Numbered from the stretch's first letter, positions 18,420 through 28,547 are shown. The stretch: DNA of 64,000 nucleotides from Paragemmobacter kunshanensis (GCF_011059185.1 NZ_JAALFE010000001.1:372001-436000); one strand, 5' to 3'. The notes: generated from the letters alone by a model not told the origin. Numbers and translations are program-made.

Positions 18420-20488
18420 ACGACGTTCACGCGTCGGTTCTGGGGAGGCGGATGCAACAACAGCGCAACAGCGAAGAGCGGGACGGGTTCGAACCCGGAT
18501 CCGCCGCAGTGACACCCGAGGCGCTGCTGCTGGCGGAGCGTCGCCTGCGTGACGTGATCGACGGGGCGCAGGTCGGGACCTGGACCTGGGATTTCGATTC
18601 GGTCGGCCAGATCGTGAACGACGTCTGGGCGGCGATGCTGGGCTATGACCTGAAGGAGATGCCGCTTATCACCTATGAGACCTGGAGCCGACTGATCCAT
18701 CCCGATGACAAGGAATGGGTCGAGGCGGAACTGCGTCTTTGCACCAGCGGCGTGAACGATTCCTACGAGGCCGAATACCGGATGCGCCACCGCAAGGGGC
18801 ACTGGATCTGGGTGCTGGACCGGGCGCGCGTGGTGCGGCGCAAGGCGGATGGCAAGCCCAAGGTCATGGCGGGGATCCAGATCGAGATTTCCGAGATGAA
18901 ATCGCGCGAGGCCGCGCTGATGCGGGCGAAGGCCGATCTGGAAAAGGCCCTTGCACAGCGCGCCAGCGCCGAGCAGCGCTTTTCCGACATTGCCGCCGTG
19001 ACGGATGGCTGGCTGTGGGAAATCGACCAGGACATGCGGTTTTCCTTCCTTTCGGGGTCGGAACATATCGAACGGCTGGGGCTGACTTCCAGATCCGTGA
19101 TCGGCAAGACGCGCGAGGAATGGCTGGATGCCCATCCGGAGGTAAGGGCCAGCGCCGACTGGAGCATCGTTCTGGATGCGCAGCGGGAGCATCGGCCCTA
19201 TCGGAACTTCGTCTATCGCGCGCCGAATGCGCCGGATGCGCAGGAGCGGTGGTTCCGCATTTCCGGGCATCCGGTCTTTGATTCCCAGGGCGTCTTTCTG
19301 GGGTATCGCGGGGTCGGGTCGGATGTGACAGAGCTTTACCTGGCCAAGGCGCGCGCGGAAGAGGCGAGCCGGACGAAATCCATGTTCCTGGCCAACATGA
19401 GCCACGAGATCCGGACACCGATGAATGGTGTTCTGGGCATGGCCGAGGTGCTGGAATCGGCGCTGACGGACCCGGAACACAAGCGGATGATCAGCACGAT
19501 CCGGAAATCCGGCGAGACGCTGCTGAACATCCTGAACGACATCCTGGACATGTCGAAGATCGAAGCCGGGAAGATGGAGCTGGAAGAGGTGCCCTTCAGC
19601 CCGGTCGATCTGGCGGAGAGGGTCGAGGACCTGCACCGGCTGATGGCCGAAGAGAAGGGCCTGGATTTCGAGGTGCTGGTTTCCACCGGGGCGGAAACCC
19701 GGCGGATGGGCGATCCGTTCCGGGTGCAGCAGATCCTGCACAACCTGGTGTCCAACGCGATCAAGTTCACGGATCGTGGCGAGGTGACCGTCGAGGTTTC
19801 CGGGCGGCGCGGGACGCCGCTTGTGCTTGAGGTGCGCGATACCGGCATCGGCATGTCTCCGCAGGAGATCGAGCGGCTGCACGAGGAGTTTCGCCAGGCC
19901 GACAGTTCGGTGACGCGCCGGTTCGGGGGAACGGGGCTTGGCATGTCGATCACCCGGACGCTGGTGCAGCGCATGGGCGGCGACATCACGGTGACATCGG
20001 AACCGGGGGTGGGCACGACGATCCGGATCACCCTGCCCTTGCCGGTGGCCGAGATTGCGCCGGAGGCGCCGATGCGCGCGCCTGCCGCAGCGGTGGAGGC
20101 GCGGCTGGACGGGTTGCGCATCCTGGCCGCCGATGACAACGGAACCAACCGTTCGGTTCTGGAACTGATGCTGACGCGCTGTGGCGCGATAGTGACGACG
20201 GTGGAAGACGGCCTTCAGGCGGTAACGGCCTGGGAGCCGGGCAAGTTCGACGTGGTGCTTCTGGACATCGCGATGCCCGTGATGGACGGCAAGGCCGCGC
20301 TGGAGGCGATCCGCGGGCTGGAGGCGGCGACAGGCGCGGCGCGGGTGCCGATCATCGCCGTTACGGCGAATGCCATGTCGCACCAGATCGTCGAATATGT
20401 GATCTGGGGATTCGACAGCTGTGTGTCGAAGCCGCTGACGATGGCGGACATGATCAAGGCGATCACGTCGCTGCTGCCTTCGTCCTAG
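18416..20488 (+). CDS. Hybrid sensor histidine kinase (PAS-PAS-HisKA-HATPase-REC)
   Basis: This 690-residue cytoplasmic hybrid kinase has a PAS/PAC domain at about residues 40-165 (GTWTWDFDSVGQ, then GHWIWVLDRARV), a coiled linker and a second PAS at about 185-310. HisKA follows with H330 in NMSHEIRTPMNG, then the ATPase with FGGTGLGMSIT and a C-terminal receiver with D617 in VVLLDIAMPVMDG. It overlaps the lone receiver gene by four bases. Its C-terminal half is closely similar in wording to that of the large hybrid kinase upstream (SHEIRTPxNGVLGMAEVL, ILDMSKIEAGKMELE), which suggests they arose by duplication. Signal unknown; no transmembrane helix is seen. Confidence 0.93.
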   Translation: MNDVHASVLGRRMQQQRNSEERDGFEPGSAAVTPEALLLAERRLRDVIDGAQVGTWTWDFDSVGQIVNDVWAAMLGYDLKEMPLITYETWSRLIHPDDKEWVEAELRLCTSGVNDSYEAEYRMRHRKGHWIWVLDRARVVRRKADGKPKVMAGIQIEISEMKSREAALMRAKADLEKALAQRASAEQRFSDIAAVTDGWLWEIDQDMRFSFLSGSEHIERLGLTSRSVIGKTREEWLDAHPEVRASADWSIVLDAQREHRPYRNFVYRAPNAPDAQERWFRISGHPVFDSQGVFLGYRGVGSDVTELYLAKARAEEASRTKSMFLANMSHEIRTPMNGVLGMAEVLESALTDPEHKRMISTIRKSGETLLNILNDILDMSKIEAGKMELEEVPFSPVDLAERVEDLHRLMAEEKGLDFEVLVSTGAETRRMGDPFRVQQILHNLVSNAIKFTDRGEVTVEVSGRRGTPLVLEVRDTGIGMSPQEIERLHEEFRQADSSVTRRFGGTGLGMSITRTLVQRMGGDITVTSEPGVGTTIRITLPLPVAEIAPEAPMRAPAAAVEARLDGLRILAADDNGTNRSVLELMLTRCGAIVTTVEDGLQAVTAWEPGKFDVVLLDIAMPVMDGKAALEAIRGLEAATGAARVPIIAVTANAMSHQIVEYVIWGFDSCVSKPLTMADMIKAITSLLPSS

Positions 20489-20817
20489 TCCTCGAGCAGG
20501 TCTGCAAGGCCCGAGATCAGCGGGCGCAGCGCGTGAAGCAGGGCCTCGCGGCCCGCATCTTCGAGAGAGAGGCGCTCTACCTCGGCCGCGTGGAGGCCGA
20601 TCCGCGCATGGCCGAGCGACCCTGCAGTGCCGGCGATCATGTGGGCGATGTGGTGGATGTCGAACATGGCTTCGCGGACCTGCTGGCCACTGTCCAGACG
20701 CGCCCAGGCCCGGCTGAGGATGTCCAGCCGTTCCGCGGCCATCTGGCGGAACAGGCGTTCTGCCGGCGCAAGCGGATGGTCGGACTGCCAGCCCGGCCGC
20801 AAGTCTATGGCGTTCAT
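20485..20817 (-). CDS. Histidine phosphotransfer (Hpt) domain protein
   Basis: This 110-residue all-helical protein matches the Hpt fold. The phospho-accepting site is H59 in AHMIAGTAGSLGHARIG, with the HxxxGxxxxxG spacing of Hpt domains. Alanine replaces the usual basic residue before the first glycine. Such proteins carry phosphate from a hybrid kinase's receiver to a final regulator. The gene overlaps the stop of the second hybrid kinase on the opposite strand by four bases and the stop of the upstream regulator gene by four bases. It is thus cotranscribed with that regulator and probably completes the phosphorelay. Confidence 0.85.
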   Translation of the reverse strand: MNAIDLRPGWQSDHPLAPAERLFRQMAAERLDILSRAWARLDSGQQVREAMFDIHHIAHMIAGTAGSLGHARIGLHAAEVERLSLEDAGREALLHALRPLISGLADLLED

Positions 20818-21773
20818 GCGACCATCTGACCGTTCTTCGAGCGCTTCTCGGGCGGGTTCATCGCCGATTGGATGGCCCGTTCCAGGATGCGCGTCGGTTT
20901 CGTGGGCGACAGGAAGGCGCTGCGCGCGGGTTCCCCGACGCGGACCTGCGGCACCGGCAGGCGATCCGCCGCATAGATGGTTTCGAAATCCATCAGCCCG
21001 ATATTGATCAGGATCTCGAGGTCATCCGGCGACTGGCCGGGATCCCGTTCCGTCATGCAGACGAAATTGCCGCTTCCGGCGTAGGAGATCATCACATCTT
21101 CGGTCTTGAGCGCATCCACGATCTGCGCGCCGACATCGCCCAGCATCTGGACATAGGTCGCGCCCGTCGCCTTGTTGAAGATGATGCTGGCATTCTTGAT
21201 GTTGATCGCGAAGGCCGAGGTGGAATACATCCGCTTCACGCCCAGCGTGAGAAGGTAGTTCTCCATCGCCAGGAATTCGATCCCACGGTCAAAGCCGGGG
21301 ATCAGGATGGGGGTGTCAAACTCGGCCTTGATTTCGGCGGCGGCGGCGCGCTGGCCGACAAGGCGCGCGAATTCCGCAAGGCGGCGGCGTTCGGCCAGAA
21401 GCCGATCCACCATGCCGATGCGGGCGCGCAGTTCGATGATGTCGAGCGGTTTGGTGATGTAGTCGGTGGCCCCCGCAGCGAAGGCATCATCGACGGCATT
21501 CTTGCCGTTCATGGCGGTGATCATCAGGATCGGCGTCTGCCGATAGGCGGTGCGCTGGCGGATGGCCGCGGTCAGCGCGGCGCCGTCCATGTCGGGCATC
21601 TGCATGTCGGACAGGATGCAATCATAGAGCATCCCCGAGAAATCAAGCTCGTGCAGCGCCTCTTCGCCGGAGGGCATGGTCGTGACCTGTGCGTAGCCGA
21701 TCATCTTCAGCATTCCGGCCAGCAGTTCGAGAAACACAGGATCGTCGTCGATCGCCAGTATTCTCATGTTCAA
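20814..21773 (-). CDS. Response regulator with degenerate GGDEF-like output domain
   Basis: This 319-residue regulator has an N-terminal receiver (residues 3-120) with DDD at 9-11, the phospho-acceptor D56 in CILSDMQMP, the switch threonine in LMITA and the lysine in ITKPLD. A coiled linker (about 120-150) leads to a C-terminal domain whose layout follows GGDEF domains: a hydrophobic strand, the helix LGDVGAQIVDAL, then YAGSGNFVCM where GGDEF would be (residues 232-237 read AGSGNF). The catalytic acids are lost, so cyclic-di-GMP synthesis is very unlikely, although nucleotide or protein binding could remain. It leads an operon with the Hpt gene and is convergent with the hybrid kinases. The GGDEF assignment is by pattern and needs structural confirmation. 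Confidence 0.8.
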   Translation of the reverse strand: MNMRILAIDDDPVFLELLAGMLKMIGYAQVTTMPSGEEALHELDFSGMLYDCILSDMQMPDMDGAALTAAIRQRTAYRQTPILMITAMNGKNAVDDAFAAGATDYITKPLDIIELRARIGMVDRLLAERRRLAEFARLVGQRAAAAEIKAEFDTPILIPGFDRGIEFLAMENYLLTLGVKRMYSTSAFAINIKNASIIFNKATGATYVQMLGDVGAQIVDALKTEDVMISYAGSGNFVCMTERDPGQSPDDLEILINIGLMDFETIYAADRLPVPQVRVGEPARSAFLSPTKPTRILERAIQSAMNPPEKRSKNGQMVA

Positions 21774-22120
21774 GGTCCTATAGGTTGGTCACGCACCCCC
21801 CTGATGGAAGGTTCACGCGTTAATTCTGGTTACGCCCCAAAGATGAATCTGCCCGTCAATAACGGCAGAAATGGGACGTCTTAACGGTGATTACCGGCCA
21901 TCTCGACGAGGGAAAACCCAAGCATGCGGATGGTTTAACCGATTGAGCCAAAAACGGGCAAAAGGGGCGCGGTAGCCCCTGATTGACCTTGGGGAAAGCA
22001 GAAAAGGCGGGTCAAATACGCCAGAAACTGCGCCATTTCCGACAAGGAACGTTGACGCACCCTGCCCTGCGCCCCTACCTAGGTTACAGAAAAAAGAGAG
22101 CGAAGTTCAGGGGGGATCGG
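21774..22120. other. Intergenic region with divergent promoters (regulator operon and TRAP operon)
   Basis: About 350 bases between divergent genes contain no credible coding sequence. A possible sigma-70-type promoter for the TRAP genes reads TTGACG (22052-22057), an 18-base spacer and TACCTA (22076-22081). The -10 is a weak match. No clear terminator or structured RNA was recognised. Confidence 0.4.
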
Positions 22121-22705
22121 ATGCGGGGTCTGTTGGGGCTCTCGTCTTTCATTGACAGGTTCAATGAAATCGTCGGGAAGGTGATGGGATGGCTGATCCT
22201 GGTGGCGGTGCTTGTCAGTGCGACCAATGCCGTGATCCGGAAGGTATTCTCCACCTCGTCGAATGCCTGGCTTGAACTGCAGTGGTATCTTTTCGGGGCC
22301 GCCTTCATGCTGGCGGCGGCCTATACACTGCGGCAGAACGAACATGTGCGGATCGACGTCCTTTATGGCCGCGTCAGCGACAGGACGCGGCAGTGGATCG
22401 ACCTTTTGGGGCATCTGTTCTTTCTGATGCCCTTCGCCTTGCTGATGGTCTACTACCTTGTGCCCTATGTCGCGCAATCCATTCGTAGCGGAGAGGTTTC
22501 CACCAATTCCGGCGGGCTGATCATCTGGCCGGCGAAGGCGATCCTGCTGGCCGGTTTTGTTCTGCTGAGCCTGCAGGGCCTATCCGAGATCATAAAGAAA
22601 ATCGCGATCATGCAAGGGCTTATCGAAGACCCCCATCCGTTCCACAATGCCAAGGAACAGGCCGAGCTTGAAGCGCAGGCCCTGATCGAGGAGGCGCGCA
22701 AGTGA
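22121..22705 (+). CDS. TRAP transporter small permease (DctQ type)
   Basis: This 194-residue integral membrane protein with four predicted helices is the small membrane subunit of a TRAP transporter. Typical features are the first helix (VMGWLILVAVLVSATNAVIRK), WLELQWYLFGAAFMLAAAYT and EHVRIDVLYGR, which is the hallmark HVRVD-like sequence of DctQ proteins. The ATG at 22121 follows CAGGGGGG; the frame is open further upstream but without a better start. It overlaps the large permease gene by four bases. With the divergently placed TakP-like binding protein it should import 2-oxo acids or similar carboxylates, driven by a sodium gradient. Confidence 0.92.
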   Translation: MRGLLGLSSFIDRFNEIVGKVMGWLILVAVLVSATNAVIRKVFSTSSNAWLELQWYLFGAAFMLAAAYTLRQNEHVRIDVLYGRVSDRTRQWIDLLGHLFFLMPFALLMVYYLVPYVAQSIRSGEVSTNSGGLIIWPAKAILLAGFVLLSLQGLSEIIKKIAIMQGLIEDPHPFHNAKEQAELEAQALIEEARK

Positions 22706-24567
22706 TCGAATTCGTCGCGCTGAACCTGGCCCCGATCATGTTCGCCAGCCTCGTGCTGTTCCTGATCCTGGGCTATCCGGTGGCCTTTGCCCTGGCGGCG
22801 AACGGGCTTTTGTTCTTTTTCATCGGCGTCGAGCTTGCGCCCTTGTCGGGCGGGTCGATCACGCTGGACTGGCCCTTGCTGAACACATTGCCCAACAGGA
22901 TCTGGGGGGTGATGTCGAATGACACGCTGCTGGCCATTCCCTTCTTCACCTTCATGGGGATCGTGCTGGAGCGATCCGGGATGGCGGAAGACCTGCTGGA
23001 TACGATCGGGCAGTTGTTCGGGCCCATCCGGGGCGGCGTGGCCTATGCGGTGATCCTGGTGGGCGCGCTGCTGGCGGCGACGACGGGTGTGGTGGCGGCA
23101 TCGGTCATCGCGATGGGGCTGATCAGCCTGCCGATCATGCTGCGCTATGGCTATGACCGGCGGGTGGCGGCAGGCACCATCGCGGCGAGCGGGACGCTGG
23201 CGCAGATCGTGCCGCCGTCGCTGGTGCTGATCGTGCTGGCGGATCAGCTGGGGCGGTCGGTTGGTGACATGTATCACGGGGCGATCCTGCCCGCGCTGAT
23301 CCTGACCGGGCTTTACATGGTCTATATCTTCCTGTTGTCGATCTTTCGGCCCGAGGCCGTGCCGGCCCTGCCGCCCGAGGTTCGGACGCTGGGGCGCGGG
23401 GTGACATCGCTGATGGTGGCCTTTGTCGCGCTGATGGCGATCGGCTATGGCGCGCATGTCTGGCTTTATCCGACGCAAGGAGCGAATGCCGATATCCTTG
23501 GCGCTGTGGTGGGTGTTCTGGTGATCTATGCCTATACGCTGATCGACAAGGCGCTGGGGTTGAACACCATGTCGCGGCTGGCGCAGCAGGTGATCATCGT
23601 GCTGATCCCGCCGCTTGCGCTGATCTTCCTGGTGCTGGGCACGATCTTCATCGGGCTTGCCACGCCGACCGAGGCGGGGGCGATGGGGGCTGTGGGCGCG
23701 CTTGTGCTTGCCTTTCTGAAGCGGCGGTTGTCGCTGGCCGTGATCACGGGTGCGCTGACGGCGACGACGCGGCTTTCGGCCTTTGTCATGTTCATCCTGA
23801 TCGGCGCGCGGGTGTTTTCGCTGACATTCTACGGCGTGAACGGCCATGTCTGGGTAGAGCATCTGCTGACCTCTGTCCCCGGCGGCGAATACGGGTTCCT
23901 GTTCGTGGTGAACCTTGTGCTGTTCGTGCTTGGCTTCTTCCTCGATTTCTTCGAACTGGTCTTCATCATCGTGCCGCTGATCGTTCCGGCTGCCGATGCG
24001 CTGGGGATTGATCTGATCTGGCTTGGCGTGATCCTTGCGCTGAACATGCAGACCTCGTTCCTGACGCCGCCTTTCGGCTTTGCCCTGTTTTACCTGCGCT
24101 CCGTCGCGCCGAAATCGCGTTACAAGGACACGGTGACGGGCAAGCTGGAGGATCCGGTGCGGACGGATCAGATCTATGCCGGTTCGATCCCGTTCATCAT
24201 GATCCAGTTGGCGATGGTGGTGGTGGTGATCGTGTTCCCGCAGCTGGTGTTGCATTACAAGGCGCCGGTGATTGACCCGTCGACCGTGAAGATCGAGATG
24301 CCGACCCTGCAGCCGCTTGGCGGCGGGCTGGGTGGTGGTCTTGGTGGCGGCCTTGGCCAACAGCCGGGCGGATTGGGTGGCGGGCTGGGCTCTCCTCCGG
24401 GATTGCAGGCACCGGGCGGGGCCGCGGCCCCGGCCCCCGGCGGATTGGGAACGCCACCTGCGCTGCAACCGCAGGGCGGGCTTGGCGCGCCCCCGGCCCT
24501 GCAGCCGCCCGGAGGCGGGCTGGGGCAGCCACCCGCCGCCCTGCAGGCCCCGGCAGCGGGCGACTGA
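22702..24567 (+). CDS. TRAP transporter large permease (DctM type) with Gly/Pro/Gln-rich tail
   Basis: This 621-residue large membrane subunit has about 12 helices and the DctM family sequences GMAEDLLDTIGQLFGPIRGG, ASGTLAQIVPPS and LTPPFGFALFYLR. The family is usually about 430-450 residues, but some TakM-like members reach 530. Here the last 88 residues or so are a low-complexity tail of Leu-Gly-Gly-Gly runs, then Pro-Pro-Ala-Leu-Gln-like repeats, ending APAAGD. That tail is unusual and could be cytoplasmic or periplasmic depending on topology. The gene is translationally coupled to the small permease and ends just before a strong terminator. Confidence 0.92.
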   Translation: MIEFVALNLAPIMFASLVLFLILGYPVAFALAANGLLFFFIGVELAPLSGGSITLDWPLLNTLPNRIWGVMSNDTLLAIPFFTFMGIVLERSGMAEDLLDTIGQLFGPIRGGVAYAVILVGALLAATTGVVAASVIAMGLISLPIMLRYGYDRRVAAGTIAASGTLAQIVPPSLVLIVLADQLGRSVGDMYHGAILPALILTGLYMVYIFLLSIFRPEAVPALPPEVRTLGRGVTSLMVAFVALMAIGYGAHVWLYPTQGANADILGAVVGVLVIYAYTLIDKALGLNTMSRLAQQVIIVLIPPLALIFLVLGTIFIGLATPTEAGAMGAVGALVLAFLKRRLSLAVITGALTATTRLSAFVMFILIGARVFSLTFYGVNGHVWVEHLLTSVPGGEYGFLFVVNLVLFVLGFFLDFFELVFIIVPLIVPAADALGIDLIWLGVILALNMQTSFLTPPFGFALFYLRSVAPKSRYKDTVTGKLEDPVRTDQIYAGSIPFIMIQLAMVVVVIVFPQLVLHYKAPVIDPSTVKIEMPTLQPLGGGLGGGLGGGLGQQPGGLGGGLGSPPGLQAPGGAAAPAPGGLGTPPALQPQGGLGAPPALQPPGGGLGQPPAALQAPAAGD

Positions 24568-24571
24568 ATGA

Positions 24572-24603
24572 AAAACCCCCGGTCCTGCGACCGGGGGTTT
24601 TCC
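24572..24603. terminator. Bidirectional terminator between TRAP permease and binding-protein genes
   Basis: A 13-bp stem, AAAACCCCCGGTC (24572-24584) with GACCGGGGGTTTT, closes a CTGC loop and has A/T runs on both sides. It separates the convergent permease and binding-protein genes. Confidence 0.88.
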
Positions 24604-24624
24604 TTTGGCCTGTGATGGCTGCGA

Positions 24625-25755
<1,131 letters not shown>

Positions 25756-25803
25756 TTACGTTAGCATGTAGGATTTTTATTTCCGCATGCATCGGTGGCG
25801 CAA

Positions 25804-25835
25804 GCAATAATCGGCACGCAGCACCGATTAATTGC
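25804..25835. promoter_or_regulatory. Inverted repeat upstream of takP
   Basis: The arms GCAATAATCGG (25804-25814) and CCGATTAATTGC (25824-25835) match except for one extra base and are separated by nine bases. It lies about 80-110 bp upstream of takP, in an A+T-rich spot between hemY and takP. No T run follows on either strand, so it is more likely an operator for takP than a terminator for hemY. Confidence 0.45.
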
Positions 25836-25905
25836 TGAGGTAAAATTGTTTAACCCTAGGTAAACGCTTGAATTTCAGGCAACTGCCCGTGGATTGGCCC
25901 TGCCG

Positions 25906-27378
25906 TCACCCCCCCCTGCGGACGATCGCCTCCAGATCTATGGTTTCCGGTTCCGATGCGCTGGTTGCAGAAGGCTCGGGCGTTTCCTGCGGCTCTGGTT
26001 TCGGGGGGGAAACGATCAAGGGAAGCACCTCGGCCCCGGTTGCCGAGGGGCCGGTGCGTTCCGGCGGTTCGCGCCAGGAAAGCGTATCGAAACCGCCGCA
26101 ATTGTCGCAGATCGGATCCCATTTCGCATGGACGGCCTGGCATTTGTCGCAGCACCATTGCGGCCCCCGCGGCGCGGTCAGCGCCCGGGCCAGCCAGCCG
26201 CGCACCACCGCCTCATCCGCGCCTTCGCCACGTTCGATGGCGGCCATGATGGCAAGCGCGCGCTGGGTGGGATGGGTCTCCACGATATCGCCCAGCGCGC
26301 GGCGGGCTTCGGGGAATTCCTCGGCGGCGATGTTGAGTTCGGCCATCAGCAGACGGGTTTCCTCGTGCTGCGGATGGTTGGCGACGAGGGTGCGGAACCG
26401 CCGGACCCGGTCAGCCGGGGTTTCCTCGGGTTCGATCTCGGCGAAGGCGGCGGCAAGATCGGGGTGCGGCTTGGCATCCCATGCCTTTTTCAGAACGCGC
26501 GTCGCCCCCTTCCTGTCGCCCTTTTCGACAAGGGCGCGGGCAGCCATGGCCGCAGCCGGGATCAGATCGGGGGATTGGCGGTTCGCTTCGATCGCCGCTT
26601 CGCGCGAGTCGATGCTGGCGCCTTCTTCCATGATGCCTTGCGCCTCTTGCAGGGCCAGCACGGCATCGCGGCGGCGATAGACATCCTTTGGCAGCGCCCC
26701 CGCCTTCAGCTTGGCCGTCAGGGTCTTGCGCGCGCCCTTCCAATCGCGGCTTTCGGATTGCAGTTTCAGCAGAAGATCCTGCGTTTCAAGGTGGCGGGGT
26801 TTGAGTTCCAGCGCCTTGATGGCCAGTTTCTGCGCGGTCTCGGTATCGCCTTCCGCCAGTTTCTGCCGGATCAACCCCCGGATCGCGACAAAGCGCGTCG
26901 TCTCGGACGACAGAAGCTCCTTGTAGGCCTCTGTCGCGCGGCCGGTGTCGCCCACGGATTCGGCGGCCTGTGCCACGAGCAAGGTCGTCAGATGCGGATC
27001 GGCGAGGTATTTCTCGGCCTTGATCGCCCGGTTCAGCGCGAGGCGACCCTCGCCCGCGGCAAGCGCCAAAAGGCCTTCGGAAAGGGCCTGGAAGCCCTTC
27101 CTTTCGCGGTTGCGGTCGAAATAGCGGCTGATGGCGGTTTCATCGCCATTCAGGAACCGAAGGACGGCCACCAGCAGCCCGACGAACCGCATCAGGAGCC
27201 AGACCAGAACCACGATCACCATGAAGGCGATCAATGCCTGCAGCGGACCCAGCGTGAATTCATATCCGGCGGCCGAGATGCGAATGCCGCCCCCCGTATC
27301 CAGCAGAAGCCCCGCCCCAAGCGTGAGCGTGGCAACGATGAGGAAGAAGAGCAGAACCTTGGTGAGCGACCAGATCAT
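25906..27378 (-). CDS. hemY: HemY-type membrane TPR protein with C-terminal zinc ribbon
   Basis: This 490-residue protein is of the HemY N-terminal-domain family encoded with haem biosynthesis genes. Two N-terminal helices (KVLLFFLIVATLTLGAGLLL and ALIAFMVIVVLVWLLMRFVG) anchor it in the inner membrane. A long region of TPR-like helices follows (about residues 90-380), then a CxxC...CxxC ribbon (CCDKCQ ... CDNCGGFD) near residue 425 and a disordered Pro/Glu/Ser tail. Family members are thought to organise late haem synthesis, and the enzyme activity is not that of Bacillus HemY. The ATG at 27378 follows AAGGGGGG. It lies 11 bp downstream of the mic60-like gene in a leftward operon with hemD. 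Confidence 0.88.
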   Translation of the reverse strand: MIWSLTKVLLFFLIVATLTLGAGLLLDTGGGIRISAAGYEFTLGPLQALIAFMVIVVLVWLLMRFVGLLVAVLRFLNGDETAISRYFDRNRERKGFQALSEGLLALAAGEGRLALNRAIKAEKYLADPHLTTLLVAQAAESVGDTGRATEAYKELLSSETTRFVAIRGLIRQKLAEGDTETAQKLAIKALELKPRHLETQDLLLKLQSESRDWKGARKTLTAKLKAGALPKDVYRRRDAVLALQEAQGIMEEGASIDSREAAIEANRQSPDLIPAAAMAARALVEKGDRKGATRVLKKAWDAKPHPDLAAAFAEIEPEETPADRVRRFRTLVANHPQHEETRLLMAELNIAAEEFPEARRALGDIVETHPTQRALAIMAAIERGEGADEAVVRGWLARALTAPRGPQWCCDKCQAVHAKWDPICDNCGGFDTLSWREPPERTGPSATGAEVLPLIVSPPKPEPQETPEPSATSASEPETIDLEAIVRRGG

Positions 27379-27389
27379 TCCGCCCCCCT

Positions 27390-28547
27390 TCAGTTGGCCG
27401 AAAGGGCGGCAACCGCGCTTTCGGCTTCGATCCGGATCCGGGCCTGGGCCAGCCAGTCTGCCAGCGCCGGTTGGCCGGCTTCGGGCATGGCTTGCAGTTC
27501 TGCCACGGCTTCGGCAACGCGGCCCGCGGTGAGGGCAGCCTCCGCGCGCGACAGGATCGCGTCGGGATCATTCCCTTCGCGCGGGGAAAGGGACCGAAAG
27601 CCCGTCTGGCTGCGCAGGAAGCTGCCCACCCGTTCCGTCCAGCTTTCGCCCATATTGGCGCGCAGCGCGGCCTCGAGCGCATCGCGGGCGGCTTGCGGGA
27701 AACTGTCCGACAGATCTGCCACCGTCGGAAGGCCGGAGGCGGCGTGATCGGCAAGGGCCGGGGGAACCGTGCCTTCGGGCAGATCCGCCACGGCCGATGC
27801 ATAGGCGGCCCCGCTATCCAGCGCGGCGGAAATCCTGTCGATCGCCATTTCGCGCTGCGTGGCTTCGACGGTGATCCTGGCCTGATCCGCCATGGCGGCG
27901 GCGCTTTCTTCGGCGGCCTTGAGGCGGGCCTCTGCGGCTTCGGCTGCGGCGATGACATCGGCGGGCAGGCTGCCGCCAGCGCCAAGGCTGGCCACCTGCG
28001 CCTTCAGGGCGGCAAGATCGGCGGCGAGTTCGGGCGGAACTGCCCCGCCTGACGGGGCAGGCCTCCCGGCAAGATCGGTGACCTGCGCTTCCAGTGACTG
28101 CACGCGGTCTGTCAGCGCCTGAAGGGCCGAGCCTAGATCGGCAAGACCTGCGGAAAGGTCCGGATCGGGTGCCGCGGCGGGCGGTAGGGCGCCCACGGCC
28201 TCGCGCAGCGCGGCAATTTCCTGGGCCTGTGTTGCCAGGGCATCGGTGACAGAGTCGTTCCCGCCGGAAATCGGCAGAAGATCCGGCATGGCGCGGGCAA
28301 GGCCAAAGCCAAGGCCCGCGGCGACCACACCACCAAGCACCATCGAGAAGAAGGCCCCTGCCCCGCCCTGGCGGGCCGGCGCTGGCGCAGGGATTTCCTT
28401 CTGCGGCGCAGGCTGCGGCTCTGCGGGAGGGGGCGGCGCGTCTTCGCTGGCTGGTTCAGCCTGCTTTTGCGGATCGGTCGCCTCGACCACGTCCATCAGA
28501 TCGCCTTCCGGCTGGGTGGCGGGTTCTTCGGTCTTGTTTCTGGCCAT
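27390..28547 (-). CDS. Mitofilin/Mic60-like inner-membrane protein
   Basis: This 385-residue protein begins with a Pro/Glu/Ala-rich cytoplasmic segment (1-63) and has one membrane helix (about 64-87, GAGAFFSMVLGGVVAAGLGF). A long periplasmic coiled-coil rich in Ala/Glu/Leu and a compact helical C-terminal domain follow. This layout, and its position between hemD and hemY, match the alphaproteobacterial Mic60 (mitofilin) homologues, which shape intracytoplasmic membranes and are the relatives of the mitochondrial crista-junction protein. Sequence similarity in this family is weak outside the C-terminal domain, so the assignment leans on architecture and neighbourhood. It probably shares a transcript with hemD and hemY. 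Confidence 0.8.
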   Translation of the reverse strand: MARNKTEEPATQPEGDLMDVVEATDPQKQAEPASEDAPPPPAEPQPAPQKEIPAPAPARQGGAGAFFSMVLGGVVAAGLGFGLARAMPDLLPISGGNDSVTDALATQAQEIAALREAVGALPPAAAPDPDLSAGLADLGSALQALTDRVQSLEAQVTDLAGRPAPSGGAVPPELAADLAALKAQVASLGAGGSLPADVIAAAEAAEARLKAAEESAAAMADQARITVEATQREMAIDRISAALDSGAAYASAVADLPEGTVPPALADHAASGLPTVADLSDSFPQAARDALEAALRANMGESWTERVGSFLRSQTGFRSLSPREGNDPDAILSRAEAALTAGRVAEAVAELQAMPEAGQPALADWLAQARIRIEAESAVAALSAN

